Assembly: GCA_026545765.1 (NCBI GenBank)
Contig: CM048839.1
Coordinates: forward strand, 15,686,566-15,750,565
Source of the DNA: Plantago major
Lineage: Eukaryota > Streptophyta > Magnoliopsida > Lamiales > Plantaginaceae
DNA: 64,000 nt
Direction of reading: 5' to 3'
Shown here: one piece after another, positions 1-11,656 of the stretch
Layout of the letters: every line of letters starts with the position of its first letter
Numbering within the stretch: the stretch's first letter is position 1
Position numbers and translations under genes: made by a program
Notes under the pieces: model-generated
Databases searched by the model: none
What the model was told of the DNA's origin: nothing
Seen by the model: the letters and a program-made list of their open reading frames with translations, nothing else

Positions 1-866
1 GATACCACAATCCTACATCTACTGTACCTTTTACATACCTTAATATTTTCATAGCAATGTTGTAGTGTGTTTGCATTGGATTTGTCTGAAATCTAGCACA
101 TACTCCAACGGCATATTGAATATCAGGTCTACTTGCAGTGAGGTAAAGTAGTGAACCTATCAATTTCCTATACTTATGTTCTTCAACACTCTTGTCTGAT
201 TCAGTATAGGTCATTTTGGTTCCAATGCTCATAGGTATCTTAGCATTCTTTTCAGAAGGCTTAAGATTGAATTTTGTGAGCATATCTTTTGCATACTTTG
301 TTTGACTAATGAATATTCCATCATTGAGTTGCTTGACTTGCAATCCTAGGAAATAATTCATTTCTCCCATCATGCACATCTCAAACTTGCTTTTCATGAG
401 ATTTGCAAAGTCATTACAAAGTTGCTTGTCCTTAGATCCAAATATGATGTCATCAACATATACTTGAACTAAGAGTAGTTTCCCATCATGATTTAAGGTA
501 AATAAAGTTTTATCAACTTCACCTTTCTTGAAACCACTTTCCAGAAGGTATTTGGCCAAAGTGTCATACCATGCTCTTGGAGCCTGTTTCAGTCCATACA
601 GAGCTTTCTGTAGTTTATAGACCATTCTACTTTCTGAGGAAACTTCAAAGCCAGGTGGTTGCTCAACATAAACTTCTTCTGCAAGTTCACCGTTTAAGAA
701 TGCGCTTTTGACATCCATCTGATAAACTTTGAAATCTTTATGAGCTGCAAAGGCTAGTAAGAGTCTTATTGCATCCAATCTGGCAACTGGTGCATATGAC
801 TCGTCAAAATCTAAGCCTTGACCGAGTAAATCCTCGCAACCAATCTTGCTTTGTTTACGTTATTTC
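1..866 (-). pseudogene. Copia reverse transcriptase region (partial)
   Basis: The minus strand is open from about 820 to the window edge and encodes the RVT_2 type reverse transcriptase. The catalytic box YVDDIIFGS lies near 440-475, and the palm and fingers residues around [13 protein letters not shown] are near 560-610. RNase H would follow and is off the edge. Between about 835 and 875, where RT should join the integrase frame, there are at least two small indels and a stop. RT would make cDNA from the element RNA in a virus-like particle, but this copy cannot express it as a continuous polyprotein. Confidence 0.85.
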
Positions 867-873
867 ACCAGAT

Positions 874-2214
874 TCATTCATCTTGTTTCGAAACCCATTT
901 AGTTCCAATCACAGATATTCCTTCTATAAATGGAACTAGTTTCCAGACTTTGTTTCTCTCAAATTGATCCAATTCTTCTTGCATTGCAGAGATCCAGTCT
1001 TGGTCTCCTAGTGCTTCTTCTATATTTTTAGGTTCAATATTCGAGATGAAACATCCAAAGAGAGAGTTAGCAGTTTCAGCTATTGCTCTCCTAGTCCTAA
1101 CACCCTGATTAATTGGTCCAATTATATCCTTTGTAGGATGATCTTTGATCCATCTCATCATAGGTTTAGTGCTAGTAGGATCAATATCCAAGTGATCTGA
1201 ATGTGAATCACTAAGATTTTGATTTGATACTTTTTCAGTATCTGAGATATCTGATATATGGGAAATGTCATGGATATCTGACACTTTTTCAGTGTTAGAG
1301 ATATCTGGAACATGCATTTCAGCATTCTTAATTTTAGATACCTCTTCATGATGAAGGTTCTCAGTAACCTGTTCCATTTCTGGAAAACTCATAGGAAATT
1401 CCTCATCATGTCTGTGAGTCATCTTGTTGTTACTAGGCTTTTCAAGCTTTTCTACGTCAGAGTCATCCTCACTTTCCATAATGATGTTTTTCCTTTCTGA
1501 GGATTCTTCTTTAGAATCCCTCAGTAATAATTCTTTGAACCTTTCTGAGAGTTCATCAATCGGAGGTGTTTTCTTACTTCCTTCATAGAATACAACATGA
1601 ACTGATTCTTCAATTTTCTTTGTTCTTTTGTTGTAAACTCTGTAGGCTTTGCTGTTTTTGGAATAGCCAAGAAAAACACCTTCATCTGCCTTTGGTTGAA
1701 ATGTTCTCAGATAGTCTTTCCCATTGTTTAGAACAAAACATCTACAACCAAATACTCTCAGATGTTTGATATTAGGGGGTCTACCAACCAAGATTTCATA
1801 GGGGGTCTTGTCATGGTGTTTGTTTATCAAACATCTGTTCTGAGTGTAGCAAGCTGTGTTTACAGCTTCAACCCAATAAATTTCACTTATTTCAGTGTCA
1901 GCTAGCATTGTCCTTGCAGCTTCTTTAGGGGTTCTGTTTTTCCTTTCGGCAACACCATTTTGTTGAGGTGTTCTTACAGAGGAAAGTTGGTATTGTATAC
2001 CTTTGCAGGTACAAAACTCCTTTATGTACTGGTTGACAAACTCAGTACCATGGTCTGTTCTGATTGCAGATACCTTGTCATTTTTCATGACTTCAAGCTT
2101 TTTCAGCATGTTTGGTATCTCCACCCTGGCATCAGATTTGTGTTTCAGAAAGACAACCCAAGTGAATCTTGAGAAGTCATCTACCACAACCGCATTCATA
2201 CTTCTTTCCTGCAT
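874..2214 (-). pseudogene. Copia integrase core and linker
   Basis: An open stretch of 446 codons. The integrase catalytic core occupies about the first 150 residues. The acidic residues are visible in DDFSRFTWV, TDHGTEF and the glutamate of NGVAERKNRT. After the core comes the usual Copia segment with HLRVFGCRCFV and FLGYS, then a long acidic low-complexity linker with repeated DISDTEKVSDI-type words, then the start of RT (GTKWVS). The first methionine is an artefact of a frameshift near 2200: the preceding zinc-binding part continues upstream in another frame (2177-2899). The ORF stops at 874 through another frameshift. Confidence 0.88.
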
Positions 2215-2899
2215 AACTAGTTACAGATGATTCAAAAAGATCCATGTGTAAAAGTTGCAGTGGTCTAACACTAGAGTGTCTGATTTTGGACTTGAAAGAG
2301 ATTTTAGATTGTTTCCCCATCTGACAGGCAGAACAGATACCATCCTTTCTGAAAGATGTTCTGGGAAGGCCAACCACTAACTCTTTCTTGGCAAGTCTAT
2401 TCAGAGTTTTGAAGTTCAAGTGACTCATTCTTTTGTGCCATAACCAGTGCTCTTCTGTGTGACCAGATTGACTCACCATGAGACATTCTTCAGTTGTGGC
2501 AGATGCCCAATCGGCAACATAAAGACTGCCTTTCCGCCGACCAACTAAGACTGTCTGCTTTGACTCATTGTCAATTAGTTTGCAGTATTTAGCTTTGAAT
2601 TTTATAGTAAAACCTTTGTATGCAAACTGGCTCATGCTAAATAGATTATATTTCAAATCCTTAACATGTAATACGTCAGTGATTGTTAAAGTCCCTAATT
2701 TAACGTTGCCAAATCCCAGAGAGGGATTTAATTCTCCTCCAGCAAATCTGATATCTGGTCCTGTGTTGCAAGCTTTGTAATCAACCAGATTTGCTTTGTC
2801 TCCTGTCATGTGCTTTCCGCATCCACTATCAAATAGCCATTGTGCTTTAGTCCAGGAAGCATTCTGCACACAACAGGAAACAGGAGATTTGGTTCTCAT
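2177..2899 (-). pseudogene. Copia protease and GAG-pre-integrase segment
   Basis: The 240-codon stretch contains the retroviral-type aspartic protease motif DSGCGKHMTG near residue 25, then a pre-integrase HHCC zinc domain (HKRMSHLNFKTL and CSACQMGKQ). It ends at a frameshift where integrase continues in the next frame. It is in the same frame as the gag ORF that stops at 2978, so only one TAA codon separates gag from protease. The protease would cut the Gag-Pol precursor. Confidence 0.85.
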
Positions 2900-2977
2900 A
2901 TCTTTGATAGAACCGTCAGAATCAAAAGTTCTTCCAGTAGGAATCCATTTTTGAATGAATTTCTTTGAAATATGCTT

Positions 2978-4396
2978 TTATCTGACAGGAACGTAAGGAG
3001 GAATTCTATTTGAATGAATGTTCTCATTAGTAAGAATTATTTTCTTCCTTGGTGTGTTCCTTGGTGCTCCATATGATGCTTTCAGATACCTGTCAGGTTT
3101 CTGAGTTTGCTTTTCAGCAAACTTAGCCTTCCTTGCCAGATTTCTTCTAGCCCTGGCATTCAGATTTTCAGTGGCTTGATTTAACTTCCACTTCTGATAA
3201 TTGCTTCGAGCAATTCTAGCTTTCAGCCATCGCTCTTGCTCCTGCTTGTACTCATGAGCAAGTTGTTTTTCGATGCCTTTGTAGCCAATACCGTTTCGAG
3301 CACTTGAAGCTATCTGAGATCTTTTCTCAGCAGCTTTGCTAGTCTCTGGTTGATCCAATTTCTTTCTAGAAAAAGTGACATGGGAGAATTTGCCAGCTCC
3401 TGCAATTCTACCTTTTTGAGAGACATAGATCGTGGTGTTTACACTTTTCAGGTTGTGTTTCTTTTCGTAGACGTACCCAACAGTTTTGTTTTTGACTTGT
3501 TTTTCCCACAAAGGTTTAGTCGCAACTGCCTTTCCTTTGTCAACAATCTTTGTCTTTTCACCGATACTATAGATTGCATGGGAACCGTCTTGCTGAGTAC
3601 TTACAAATGTTCTTTTCTCCTTACTCTTATTCAGAGTGATAGAACAATCTGTCTGTGTATTCAGCCCAAGTCCTTTCTTTTCTGAAGGATCTCTTAAGTA
3701 AGATTGTACTTCAGTAAGAGTGTCACTAGCTTTGGCATAAGATTGAAAAGATAATTCTTTCTTCTTGAGTTCCTTGTTTTCAGAAAGAAGATCTTCATAA
3801 TTCTTTCGTAACTCAGCCATTGCTTCTTCATGTGACTTTTCGCCTCGATATCCGAGCTTTGAGAGATGCATTTTCAGCATCCTTTCTCTCGATTCTTTAA
3901 CTAATTGAGAATTTACCTTTGCAAGAGAATTCTTTTCTTCTTCAAGGTTTTCGGCTCTAGCTCGGATCATTAGAAATTCTCTTTCATAGATGTCAAGTTC
4001 TTTCCTGAGATTTTCTAGATTTTTTATTTCTTCTTCATCACTTTCATAAGTATAACAAGAAGTATGTGTTACCTCATCAGCCATAAGATAGTTTTCTATG
4101 TTGGAGATGTCTGGACCGTCAATTTCAGCAACTCCACACATTTCATTCTTCTTGAGGCCGAAGTCGATTATATCATGAGTAACTCCACATAATTCTGGTG
4201 ATGGTAAGGTTGAGTCATCTGAATTGTCATCTTCAGAATCTGTCTCAACGTCTAGAGCATCCATTGAATTTGATTTTCTTTCTTTCTTGATTAACAAAGC
4301 TTTACGCTTCTTCGAAGATTCTTCTATCTTTCTTGTCGCTTTGTCCTTAGTTTGTTGAGGCGGACAATCCTTCTTGAAGTGGCTGTGTTTCGACAA
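2978..4396 (-). pseudogene. Copia gag, C-terminal part
   Basis: A 472-codon open stretch. It begins with the second half of a CCHC zinc knuckle (HSHFKKDC); the first half (CFYC) is in another frame just upstream, split by a single-base indel near 4390. The rest is charged and coiled-coil like, with a long acidic segment (ESDEEEIKNLENLRKEL region) and a basic C-terminus rich in KRSQ and RARRNLARKAK. Gag would package element RNA. The stop at 2978 is followed in the same frame by the protease ORF. Confidence 0.82.
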
Positions 4397-5357
4397 TAGA
4401 AACAGATATCGCTTTCAATTTCGCTTCCTCAAGACATGATGCTTTCGAAATGGGCTTGTTCAAATGAGCTTTGCATATTTTTGTCTCGGTGATAGTTTGA
4501 GCTAGATGCTTTTTCACTTCTCTTTGGCTTTTCTTCTCAATTTCTCGATCGACAAATTTGCTCATTTGCTTTGCAAAGAAGACCATCCTCGATCTCCTCC
4601 TTGCTTTTCTTCTTTCAAGTTCCTTGAGTAACTAGAGCAACATTCGCAACTTTTCAGGTTGTTTGTTCTCTCCGAGTTGTCTCATAGTCAACATGAGTAA
4701 AGATGAGAGAAAAGTTCCTTTGGAGTGATATTTGGCATACCTTGGTTAAAATAAAAGAATTTAGTATGCTCCCCAGTGGTTAAGAATTGACAATAGTCTT
4801 AATTTTCTCTCGACCGAGTATCTATTGCTTTCCCAAGTCTCGCCATATCACTCATGAGAGTGGTAAACCCGAAATCAAGTTCTTCCAGTTTCGGTGGGAC
4901 CTTGTTTGAAATTTTGAAATTTCAACTTTAGAACCTCGAACTTGTTTTCCTTGGTTTTCTCAGTTCCGGCACAGATTTCTTCAATCGCCAGTAACTTTCG
5001 CCGTTTAGCACCCACGCTTTACTGTATGTGCTCGTGTCGATCCGATGATGATGTTACGAGCTTGACCATCCTCGATTCCTCTTGGCATCTTCCGATGTCC
5101 GAGTTCTCTGGCTTTGGTTCGTAAATAACTTGACCAAGAGATCTTCCACTAGTCGACGATCATTTGTGAAGATCCTTCGCTTGATCTCTCTCTTCCACTC
5201 AAACCTCCATGACTTGCTTAAGTTGTTGAATGACTATTGGGCCATTCTTTATTACTTCGATCATCTCGTCACTTATGGCTTCAAGGTGGAGCATCATGTT
5301 ATTTTTCCATTTCTCGTAGTTCTCTGGTTTGAGAACGGGTGCATCACTCAGAGACAT
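4347..5357 (-). pseudogene. Copia gag, N-terminal part, frameshifted
   Basis: A plausible gag start (MSLSDAPVLKPENYEKW) lies at 5357, about 100 bases inside the primer binding site. Its frame closes near 5204; recognisable gag pieces then continue in changing frames to 4347. Stops and frame changes show decay. Plus-strand ORFs in this stretch are shadows. Confidence 0.7.
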
Positions 5358-5460
5358 ACCTGCACACTTAACACACAAATTAAATAGTCCTTAAAAGTGG
5401 ACAAAGTTCCTTCACCTATCTGGGGATCTAGGTTCAGTGCAGAAGGCTGGTGAACCTCCT

Positions 5461-5472
5461 GCTCTGATACCA
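5461..5472 (-). other. Copia primer binding site (initiator tRNA-Met type)
   Basis: On the minus strand this reads TGGTATCAGAGC, the usual 12-base complement of the 3' end of plant initiator methionine tRNA. It begins two bases inside the LTR boundary, as expected for minus-strand DNA priming. Confidence 0.92.
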
Positions 5473-5474
5473 CT

Positions 5475-6987
5475 TGTTGGTCCAGATAACGGCAAAGTAA
5501 AAGACTTGAGGGGGGGTGAATAGTCTTTTAAAACTTTTGTCGATAAAAACTATTTCTCAGATATCTGATACTTAGAATCAGAGCGCGGAAGACTTAATAA
5601 AGATAAGTGCAGAAACAGTTAATATGTGTGTGTGTGTTGCTGAAATGTAAATACAGAAAGGTAAATAACACAGCAAAGTATAGTGGTATCTGGAGGTGGC
5701 GTAATCCTCCAACTAATCCACTTCGGTCTATCAGAGACCTAGAATTCACTAGAACAGATAATTGAGTTCTCCTTACAATAATCATATTCTAAGATTCTTA
5801 ACAATTGGTTCCCAACCAAATGTTCCCCCTAAGTTGTTCCCCGGCTTTCACAGCCAAGTACTTCCTCTACTCAGAAACCTTTTAGTTATTCCCTAGCTTC
5901 CCAAGCTAAGTACTTCCTATACTCAATAACCTTGGAGTTATTCCTTAGTTTCCCAAATCAAGTACTTCCTATACTCCGGTAACCTTGGAGTTATTCCCTG
6001 ATTTTTCAAACTAAGTACTTCCTGTACTCCACGCCAGTTATGGTGTTGGTTTTGGTTTGAGTTGTCAGATGAGCTTCTTTAATAACTTATTCAGTTATTC
6101 AGATAGCTCTGTGAATCAAGGTACTTAATACACTTTACAGCGTATGGTATCTTGTTCGATTTTACTGACCCAAGTCTTATGATATCTGTTCAAGAGAATG
6201 AATCTCAGATAGTTGATCTTTCGATTCAGTTCACAGATAGCTTTGCTTGTTTAGGATCAGGACACTTAGAACTTCAGTGTTTACTCAAGATCAAAAGCTT
6301 TGGTCGCAACAGAAAGCTTTGAGAATAAGTAAGTTGCTTTGAGAGAGTAAAATGTTCAGCGTTTGTATGCAGTTCAAGGTGTGTCTAAGGTCTCTTCAAG
6401 CAGTCTAAGTGTTGATATTTATAGATGAATTTGAGTACCGTTTGAATAGTATCCGTTAGGCTCAAATTTGAACTATCGATATCTGTATAATCAGAAAGGT
6501 TTTGTCTTCTTCTTCTCGTCGTTGCTTTTAATCAGACATCTCTGTCCGTGCATTAAATGCATTGTACTATACTTTTTGTCCTGTAGTGTCAACGGAACTA
6601 TGCTTTGTATCAGAGACTAGTGTTATCTGATTCTTTGCACGTCCTTATCTTCAATCTTCATATACCACTTGTTTATTGAAACAACTTTGTTTGTAATATA
6701 TATTTCTTTTTCAGAAATGTGGTTAATGCTCAAGGTATCTGAGAATAGATATCTGTGGACACTTTCCTTGTTTTCAGATATGTCTCTTATTTCTCAGATA
6801 TCTCTTGTGACACAGTTTGTTTAAAACTATTCGTGTCTTCAAGATATCTGGCTAAGATATCTGAAAAACAGTTTCAGTAATCTTGTGCAGTTTTCTTCAA
6901 GTCTTCAATGTAGTTGAGCTTTCTGCCTGGATGTCTTCTTCTTGGTCTTCTCTTCATAAAATAAAAATTACATTTTGAGACCTAACA
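5475..6987 (-). repeat. 5' LTR of the Sirevirus-like Copia element
   Basis: The 1513-bp LTR starts TGTTGG and ends CTAACA on the plus strand, giving short inverted ends with TG...CA. The boundary at 5475 is set by the adjacent primer binding site; the one at 6987 by the return to Gypsy coding sequence. About four imperfect copies of a roughly 57-bp unit (core AAGTACTTCCTATACTC) lie at about 5830-6030. Clusters of AGATATCT-like palindromes lie at 6475-6870, upstream of the TATA box in element orientation. Confidence 0.9.
6416..6423 (-). promoter_or_regulatory. TATA box in the Copia LTR
   Basis: TATAAATA on the minus strand, about 565 bases into the LTR in element orientation, in the right place for the U3 promoter. 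The palindrome cluster is just upstream. Confidence 0.55.
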
Positions 6988-7003
6988 TCCTATACAAGAT
7001 TAG

Positions 7004-8680
7004 CTAGACTATCATACTTAGTGAGTTTCCTCTTTTACAATGTTCAAGTGAACCAAGAGTACTAATCACCTTTCTGAGACTAAGATAAGTCATCATGTTG
7101 CTGATCAAAACTAAACAGATATTCTTTACAAAATATCTAACAAAATTTCCTAACAAATTTCTCAAGAAATTTCCCAACAAATTTCCCAACAGACAAGCAA
7201 TAAGTTTCATCTCCACTTCTGTGCTCATCTCTGTTCCGATTCTAGTCTTCTTATCCGGACTTCCAACAACAATCTCGATTTCCTTGAGAGTTTCGTGAGG
7301 CTCGATCCGTGCAGTTCTGGGGAATTTCTCCTTCGGGCTTCCTACCCCTATCTGCGGATTCTCCTGTTTGGGCGGGAGAACAACTCTCGGATCGGAGGTC
7401 ACCGTGACTGCCAAAACGGGGGCAGATGCCCTTCTCGTGGACATAATGTAACACTCCCAAGCTTCTCGGATGTTTCCTACCTCTTCTCCTACTCCGAAGG
7501 GAGTAGGAAATTTCATTCTGTTGTGTAAGGTGGATGAGATAGCCCGGAATTGATTGAGTCCTGGGCGCCCAAAGATGGCGTTATAGTCGAAGGTCCGATC
7601 AACCACGACAAATCGGACCGACTGTGTTACCCTGGCCGGGAAGGTTCCGAGTGAAACGTGTAACGTAACACTTCCTAGTGGTCGAATAGTTCCTCCTCCA
7701 AACCCTAGTATAGAGGTGTGAACTCTGTCGTAGCGGATTCTTCCCAACTCCATCTGATCTAGTGTCCTCTTAGAGATGATATTCGAAGAACTCCCGGTAT
7801 CCACCAGAATTTTGTTCACTCGATAAGTCGCGATGGTCAACGAAACTACAAGAGGAACGTCCGGGTCGTCAATCTCCTCGCCTCCTGCCGTAGGAGGGGG
7901 AATTTCGCTATCGTCGAAAGATATTGCATTTGTTCCTCGAATCGCGGGGGCACCGTACGCCCTGTCATTGTTCCGAAGGTTTTGGGCGGTCCGCTCTCTT
8001 GCGTTCCTGCTATCACCTCCAAAGGGTCCGCCTGCGATAGCGTTGATCACCCCGCTGTGCGGAGGGTTCTCCATTTCGGTCTCGTTGCCGTATCCGTACG
8101 GATGTCCTCCCATGCGTGGTGGATAGCCTACTGGCAGAGGTGGCAAAGATAGTGGGCGAGGTGGTGGGTCAGCAGCGTTATCCTCCCTCCTCCGCTCCGT
8201 TCTTTCGTGCCTGGAGGGCTCGTCCGCATATAGGTGCTCCTTCAACTTGCCTTCTCTCACCAGGTGTTCGACCTCTGTTTTTAACTGGATACAGTCGTCA
8301 GTCTTATGGCCTCTGCTCTTGTGAAATTTGCAGTATCCCTTCGCATTTCTGTTTCTCCGATTGTGGGATGGCTTCGGCCATTGGACGTCCAACTTTTTCT
8401 CAACAATAGTGGCCAAGATGTCGGATCTCGGCTTATTGAGGCGCGTGTAGTCCGCGAATCTTCTGGGCGGACTTCTCTCCCTGTAAATGCCTTTGTCTCT
8501 GTGATCTTTCTTCGGGTCAAACTTCCCCTGGCGTTGCTCTTGTTTTTGCGGTTCCTTTCCCTTCTTCGATCCTGCTCGGACTGGTACGTTCCTTCGGTAT
8601 TCTTCTCCGTACATCACCTCCTCACAGATGTCATCCAAGTGCTTTTCGCTCCTCACTTCCTGACTGGAGAGCTTCCTCAT
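7004..8680 (-). pseudogene. Gypsy gag C-terminus and aspartic protease
   Basis: The 558-codon stretch has a basic gag tail, a zinc-binding motif (YCKFHKSRGHKTDDC) near residues 115-130, and a retropepsin domain at about 285-400 with the active site ILVDTGSSSNI and the flap-like LGFGGGTIRPLGS. The C-terminal 70 residues are abnormal: five imperfect 12-bp repeats (7132-7193) encode LLGN/FLRN-type repeats, then low-similarity sequence runs up to the Copia insertion. The start is a frameshift point, not a true initiator; the upstream gag domain is in another frame (8677-9333). Confidence 0.82.
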
Positions 8681-9333
8681 GACTCGGAGTTGTAAGTATT
8701 AGCGTACAGGTGACGGACCCGTTCTTTAATACTATGGGGCTCAACTCGGAGTACTTCCGTATTGAAGCGATCTAGGAAAGTTCGAAGATCTTCCTGTTCC
8801 CTTTGGATGACTTCGGCCAGGTGCTCTACAGTACGTTTTCTTCTTTTTGATTTTCCGAACCGTGCTAAGAACTTTGAAGACAGATCTGCATACGACCTTA
8901 TTGACTTGTTTGGCAAAGCGGTGTACCAATCCATAGCCGTGCCGAAGAGGGTGGATGAGAACGTAAGGGCTTTAGTATTGTCACTCAGCCCCTTGGAATC
9001 CATCTTGTTGTTGTACCTTGTCAGGTGACCCACGGGGCAAGTATCCCCGTAGTAGTATTCCAAGTTCGGAATCACTTGGTCCAAGTTTCTATTTCTTTCC
9101 TTTTCCCTCATGATATCATCACACAGAGGGTTTGGTACACTTGTAGTGATCTGCTCGTGGTCTTTTACCAGGCGTCCAAGGTTCAGGATTTGGGTTTCCA
9201 AAGCTTTTTGTTGGGCGTAAATTTCATCAGCTGTCATGACCTCTCCTGTCCGTGGATGGACTACGACATCCGCGGGGAGTTCGTCTAGCCGGACAACTGG
9301 AATGGTTTCTGCTACATGATCCCTGTTCCTCAT
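8677..9333 (-). pseudogene. Gypsy gag core (Retrotrans_gag)
   Basis: 218 codons matching the plant Retrotrans_gag domain: PNLEYYYGDTCPVGHLTRY, AMDWYTALPNKSIRSYADLS, FLARFGKSKRRKRTVEHL and REQEDLRTFLDRFN. This core forms the particle shell. It ends at a frameshift (8677) and continues in the next frame. Overlapping plus-strand ORFs are shadows. Confidence 0.85.
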
Positions 9334-9435
9334 GGGAGCTTGTCGCAGACCTCCTAGCTGCCTGTTACCTCCTTCTTGGTATTCTCTCCTCCCATTCGGG
9401 CTTCCCTCACCCCGAACTTGCGAAGCAGAGGCCCG

Positions 9436-9970
9436 TCAGTCTAGAAGGTTTCGAAAATCCTCATGGGGCAGCTGATCTCCCAACCTCTGTTGGATCGGAT
9501 GCTGTCTGTTCTTTGACAAGGCGGGCTCCGCTTGAACCGCAGTAACCACTGGCGGAGTAACTTGCGGAGGGTGGGCATTGTTAGACCCTAGGCATCCTTG
9601 GATAATCGTGAGCAACCTATCAAACTGGGTTTCACTTAGTCCGAGGTCGCTTGTGCGGACAACGCGACCATCGGGCATCGTAAACTATTGACCTGTGGTA
9701 GGGCCTTGAGCTTCTGCCAGAGAAGCTCGTGCTACCCCTTCTCCATGGTCCGCAGGCACGATATTCACAGGGACGTTTTGGCCTCCTCTAAGCGGGGCGT
9801 CTCTTCCCTCATCCGAGGATGGGCTGGCGGTCCGCCCGTCGCTCGGATATCTCCTTCCGCGTTCCTTCCACATGACGCCGTCCCCGGGTGGGCGGACGTC
9901 CTCGTGGGCGTGGTGGTGGTGTTCCCACGCCTGCAGCACTAGTCCGAGATGTTCGTCTCGTCCTAGCCAT
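9436..9970 (-). pseudogene. Gypsy gag N-terminus, frameshifted
   Basis: A candidate gag start (MARTRRTSRTSAAGVG) lies at 9970, 36 bases inside the primer binding site. That frame closes near 9820; the region continues in other frames (9685-9939 and 9436-9678). It is basic and proline-rich, then glutamine-rich, as in Tat-type gag leaders. Confidence 0.6.
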
Positions 9971-10005
9971 CAGCACAACACAAACACAGATCTTTTTGTA
10001 AAGCT

Positions 10006-10022
10006 TCCCACAGACGGCGCCA
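10006..10022 (-). other. Gypsy primer binding site
   Basis: On the minus strand this reads TGGCGCCGTCTGTGGGA, three bases from the LTR edge. A TGGCGCCG start is usual for plant Gypsy primer sites. The tRNA cannot be fixed by eye. Confidence 0.8.
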
Positions 10023-10025
10023 AAA

Positions 10026-10845
10026 TGTTGAGGGATAAAACCTCAAACACCAACACTACTACTGCAAGTAACCTAATCTAAGATCCACCTCCAACTTGAA
10101 GTCCGAGAGAAGGCTTGTCCGAGAGTACTGAAAGGACTAAGTGGGGGGTTAGAATGATTACGGATTGCCAAAGTCAATCCGGAAGGAGGCTTAACTCAAA
10201 GGAGAGATGACAGCTCTCAATGCAATCGTACTGGGCAAGGTATTACGTCCCAGAACACTTAGGGAATGTTGCTTACCTTAAGGTCTTGGACCTTGTGCTA
10301 TATTTATAGTTATCTTGTACTTATGATTAGGTTCATAAGATGATGCAGTGTATGATTGATTTGGACTCAATGCTCCTTTGGCCCATAGCCCGATAGTGAG
10401 TGAGTCCAATCTTTGTTTAGTGGGCTTGGGAGGGTAGTTTGGACCTTTTCCTCGAGAAATCTTATTCACTTTGTTGGGTCCGTGTTAGTCCCTCGAGCGG
10501 ATCATCGCTTGGTTGATCTGCCCTTGGGTAACTCTGGATGTCCGAGCCAAGAGTCTCACGAAAGTATCTCAGTGGTTCTGTTATGTACGTTTGGGCTTAT
10601 CGCGATGGTGGCGTCCGAGATTCTCTCGTCCGATCCGTTAGGCGTCTCTGTACTGTCATGGTCAGGTTTGGAAGTCCTTTCCTTAGCCAGCTCGGACTGG
10701 CTGTGGAGATGTAGTGACTTCAGCGTACTGGTCGATTCACTTTGGTCGGACCATGTGAGGTCGGACCAAGATCTTGAATGGCTAGTTAATAGTGATCTTG
10801 GGACACGCTACTATGGCCTTAATTGGACACATTTCCGTATCAACA
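10026..10845 (-). repeat. 5' LTR of the Gypsy element
   Basis: 820 bp, starting TGTTGA and ending TCAACA, a perfect six-base inverted terminus with TG...CA. The next five bases (10846-10850, atact) are the expected target duplication; the partner is outside the window. A minus-strand TATAAATA (10308-10301) is a likely TATA box. Confidence 0.85.
10301..10308 (-). promoter_or_regulatory. TATA box in the Gypsy LTR
   Basis: TATAAATA on the minus strand, about 540 bases into the LTR in element orientation. Confidence 0.5.
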
Positions 10846-10850
10846 ATACT

Positions 10851-11654
10851 GTTAATCAATTAATGAAATTAAGGTGATGCTTGAAATGGTATTCTGGATC
10901 AAATACCATAATCAATTGAGGGCAAATTCGAAAAATGGACAAATAGGTATGAAATTGTAGGTAAGAAAGTGTGTTGCACTAATAGGTAGTAAAAATTTAG
11001 GGATGTGACTACTTTGTAATTCACCCTAAAATAATTTTAAAAATAACCACGTGTCAGTAGCGTGTTGGATGCTTTCCACTATCAATTTGTTAGTGGGCCA
11101 AAGTGACCCACCAGCAATTAGCAAATTGGTTCATCCGACGGATTCAAGGATGGAACGCGAACCGTCACCACGGCCTACGGCGGGTCGGACTGCCACTGGG
11201 AGTGGTCTTAAAGCCGGCCAAGTCTAGCGCATCCGAAATTAAATGGACGAGTGGACGACTCACTTTCAACAGCTAGCCAAATAATCAAATGCATTATTTA
11301 GTAACGATTAATATTTAGGTGGCCTCATAGCTAGGTTTTAATTGTAAGTCTCGCTCGTTAATTAGTTAATGGTTAGTGAGGTGCTTTCATTCCACATCTA
11401 AACAATTATGATCCATCATCATGAGTGAATAACTTTAACTGTACGTTCATCAAAAGAATAGTGCATAATTTTCATCTCTAGCTTCATAATTAGACCAACT
11501 AACCTAGTGTCAAAATTAGATTAATGTGATATTGTGAATATTCATTTTATGAAAACCAATTTTGCTCTTTGTTAAGCGTAAATTAAGGTTGGTTTGGTTT
11601 GTATGTATTTACATTACCTAGCTGGTTGTTTATGTGTTCAAAGAGAAATCTATA
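10851..11654. other. Intergenic, no gene seen
   Basis: AT-rich sequence outside the Gypsy LTR. A short GC-richer patch at about 11090-11230 has no sustained reading frame. Confidence 0.5.
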
Positions 11655-11656
11655 TA

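Larger units (their letters stand above)
1..6987 (-). mobile_element. Sirevirus-like Ty1/Copia retrotransposon, partial and decayed
   Basis: Read on the minus strand the element has an LTR (6987-5475), a primer binding site, gag, protease, integrase and reverse transcriptase in the Copia order (integrase before RT). It is cut by the window start inside RT. The long gag, the 1.5 kb LTR and a G-rich stretch followed by TGAATAG at the LTR edge fit the Sirevirus lineage; that assignment is from family knowledge and not from a tree. The reading frame is broken at several points (near 4390, 2978, 2200 and 835-875), so this copy is non-autonomous. It lies inside a Gypsy element: the five bases after the LTR (6988-6992, tccta) should be repeated on the other side, outside the window. 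Confidence 0.9.
6988..10845 (-). mobile_element. Ty3/Gypsy retrotransposon (Tat-like), partial, interrupted by Copia
   Basis: On the minus strand: LTR (10845-10026), primer binding site, gag and aspartic protease. The protease ORF runs to within 17 bases of the Copia LTR, so the Copia element inserted just after protease; RT, RNase H and integrase should lie beyond the Copia element, off the left edge. The large gag with a C-H-C type zinc motif followed by HLVREGKLKEHL is typical of Tat-like elements; this is family inference. Frameshifts near 8678 and 9430 break gag. Confidence 0.85.

Noticed and set aside
1-5460. Plus-strand ORFs across the Copia element
   Set aside because: All are shadows of minus-strand gag-pol.
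10413-10877. 154-codon plus-strand ORF
   Set aside because: Lies in the Gypsy LTR and crosses its end; no domain.
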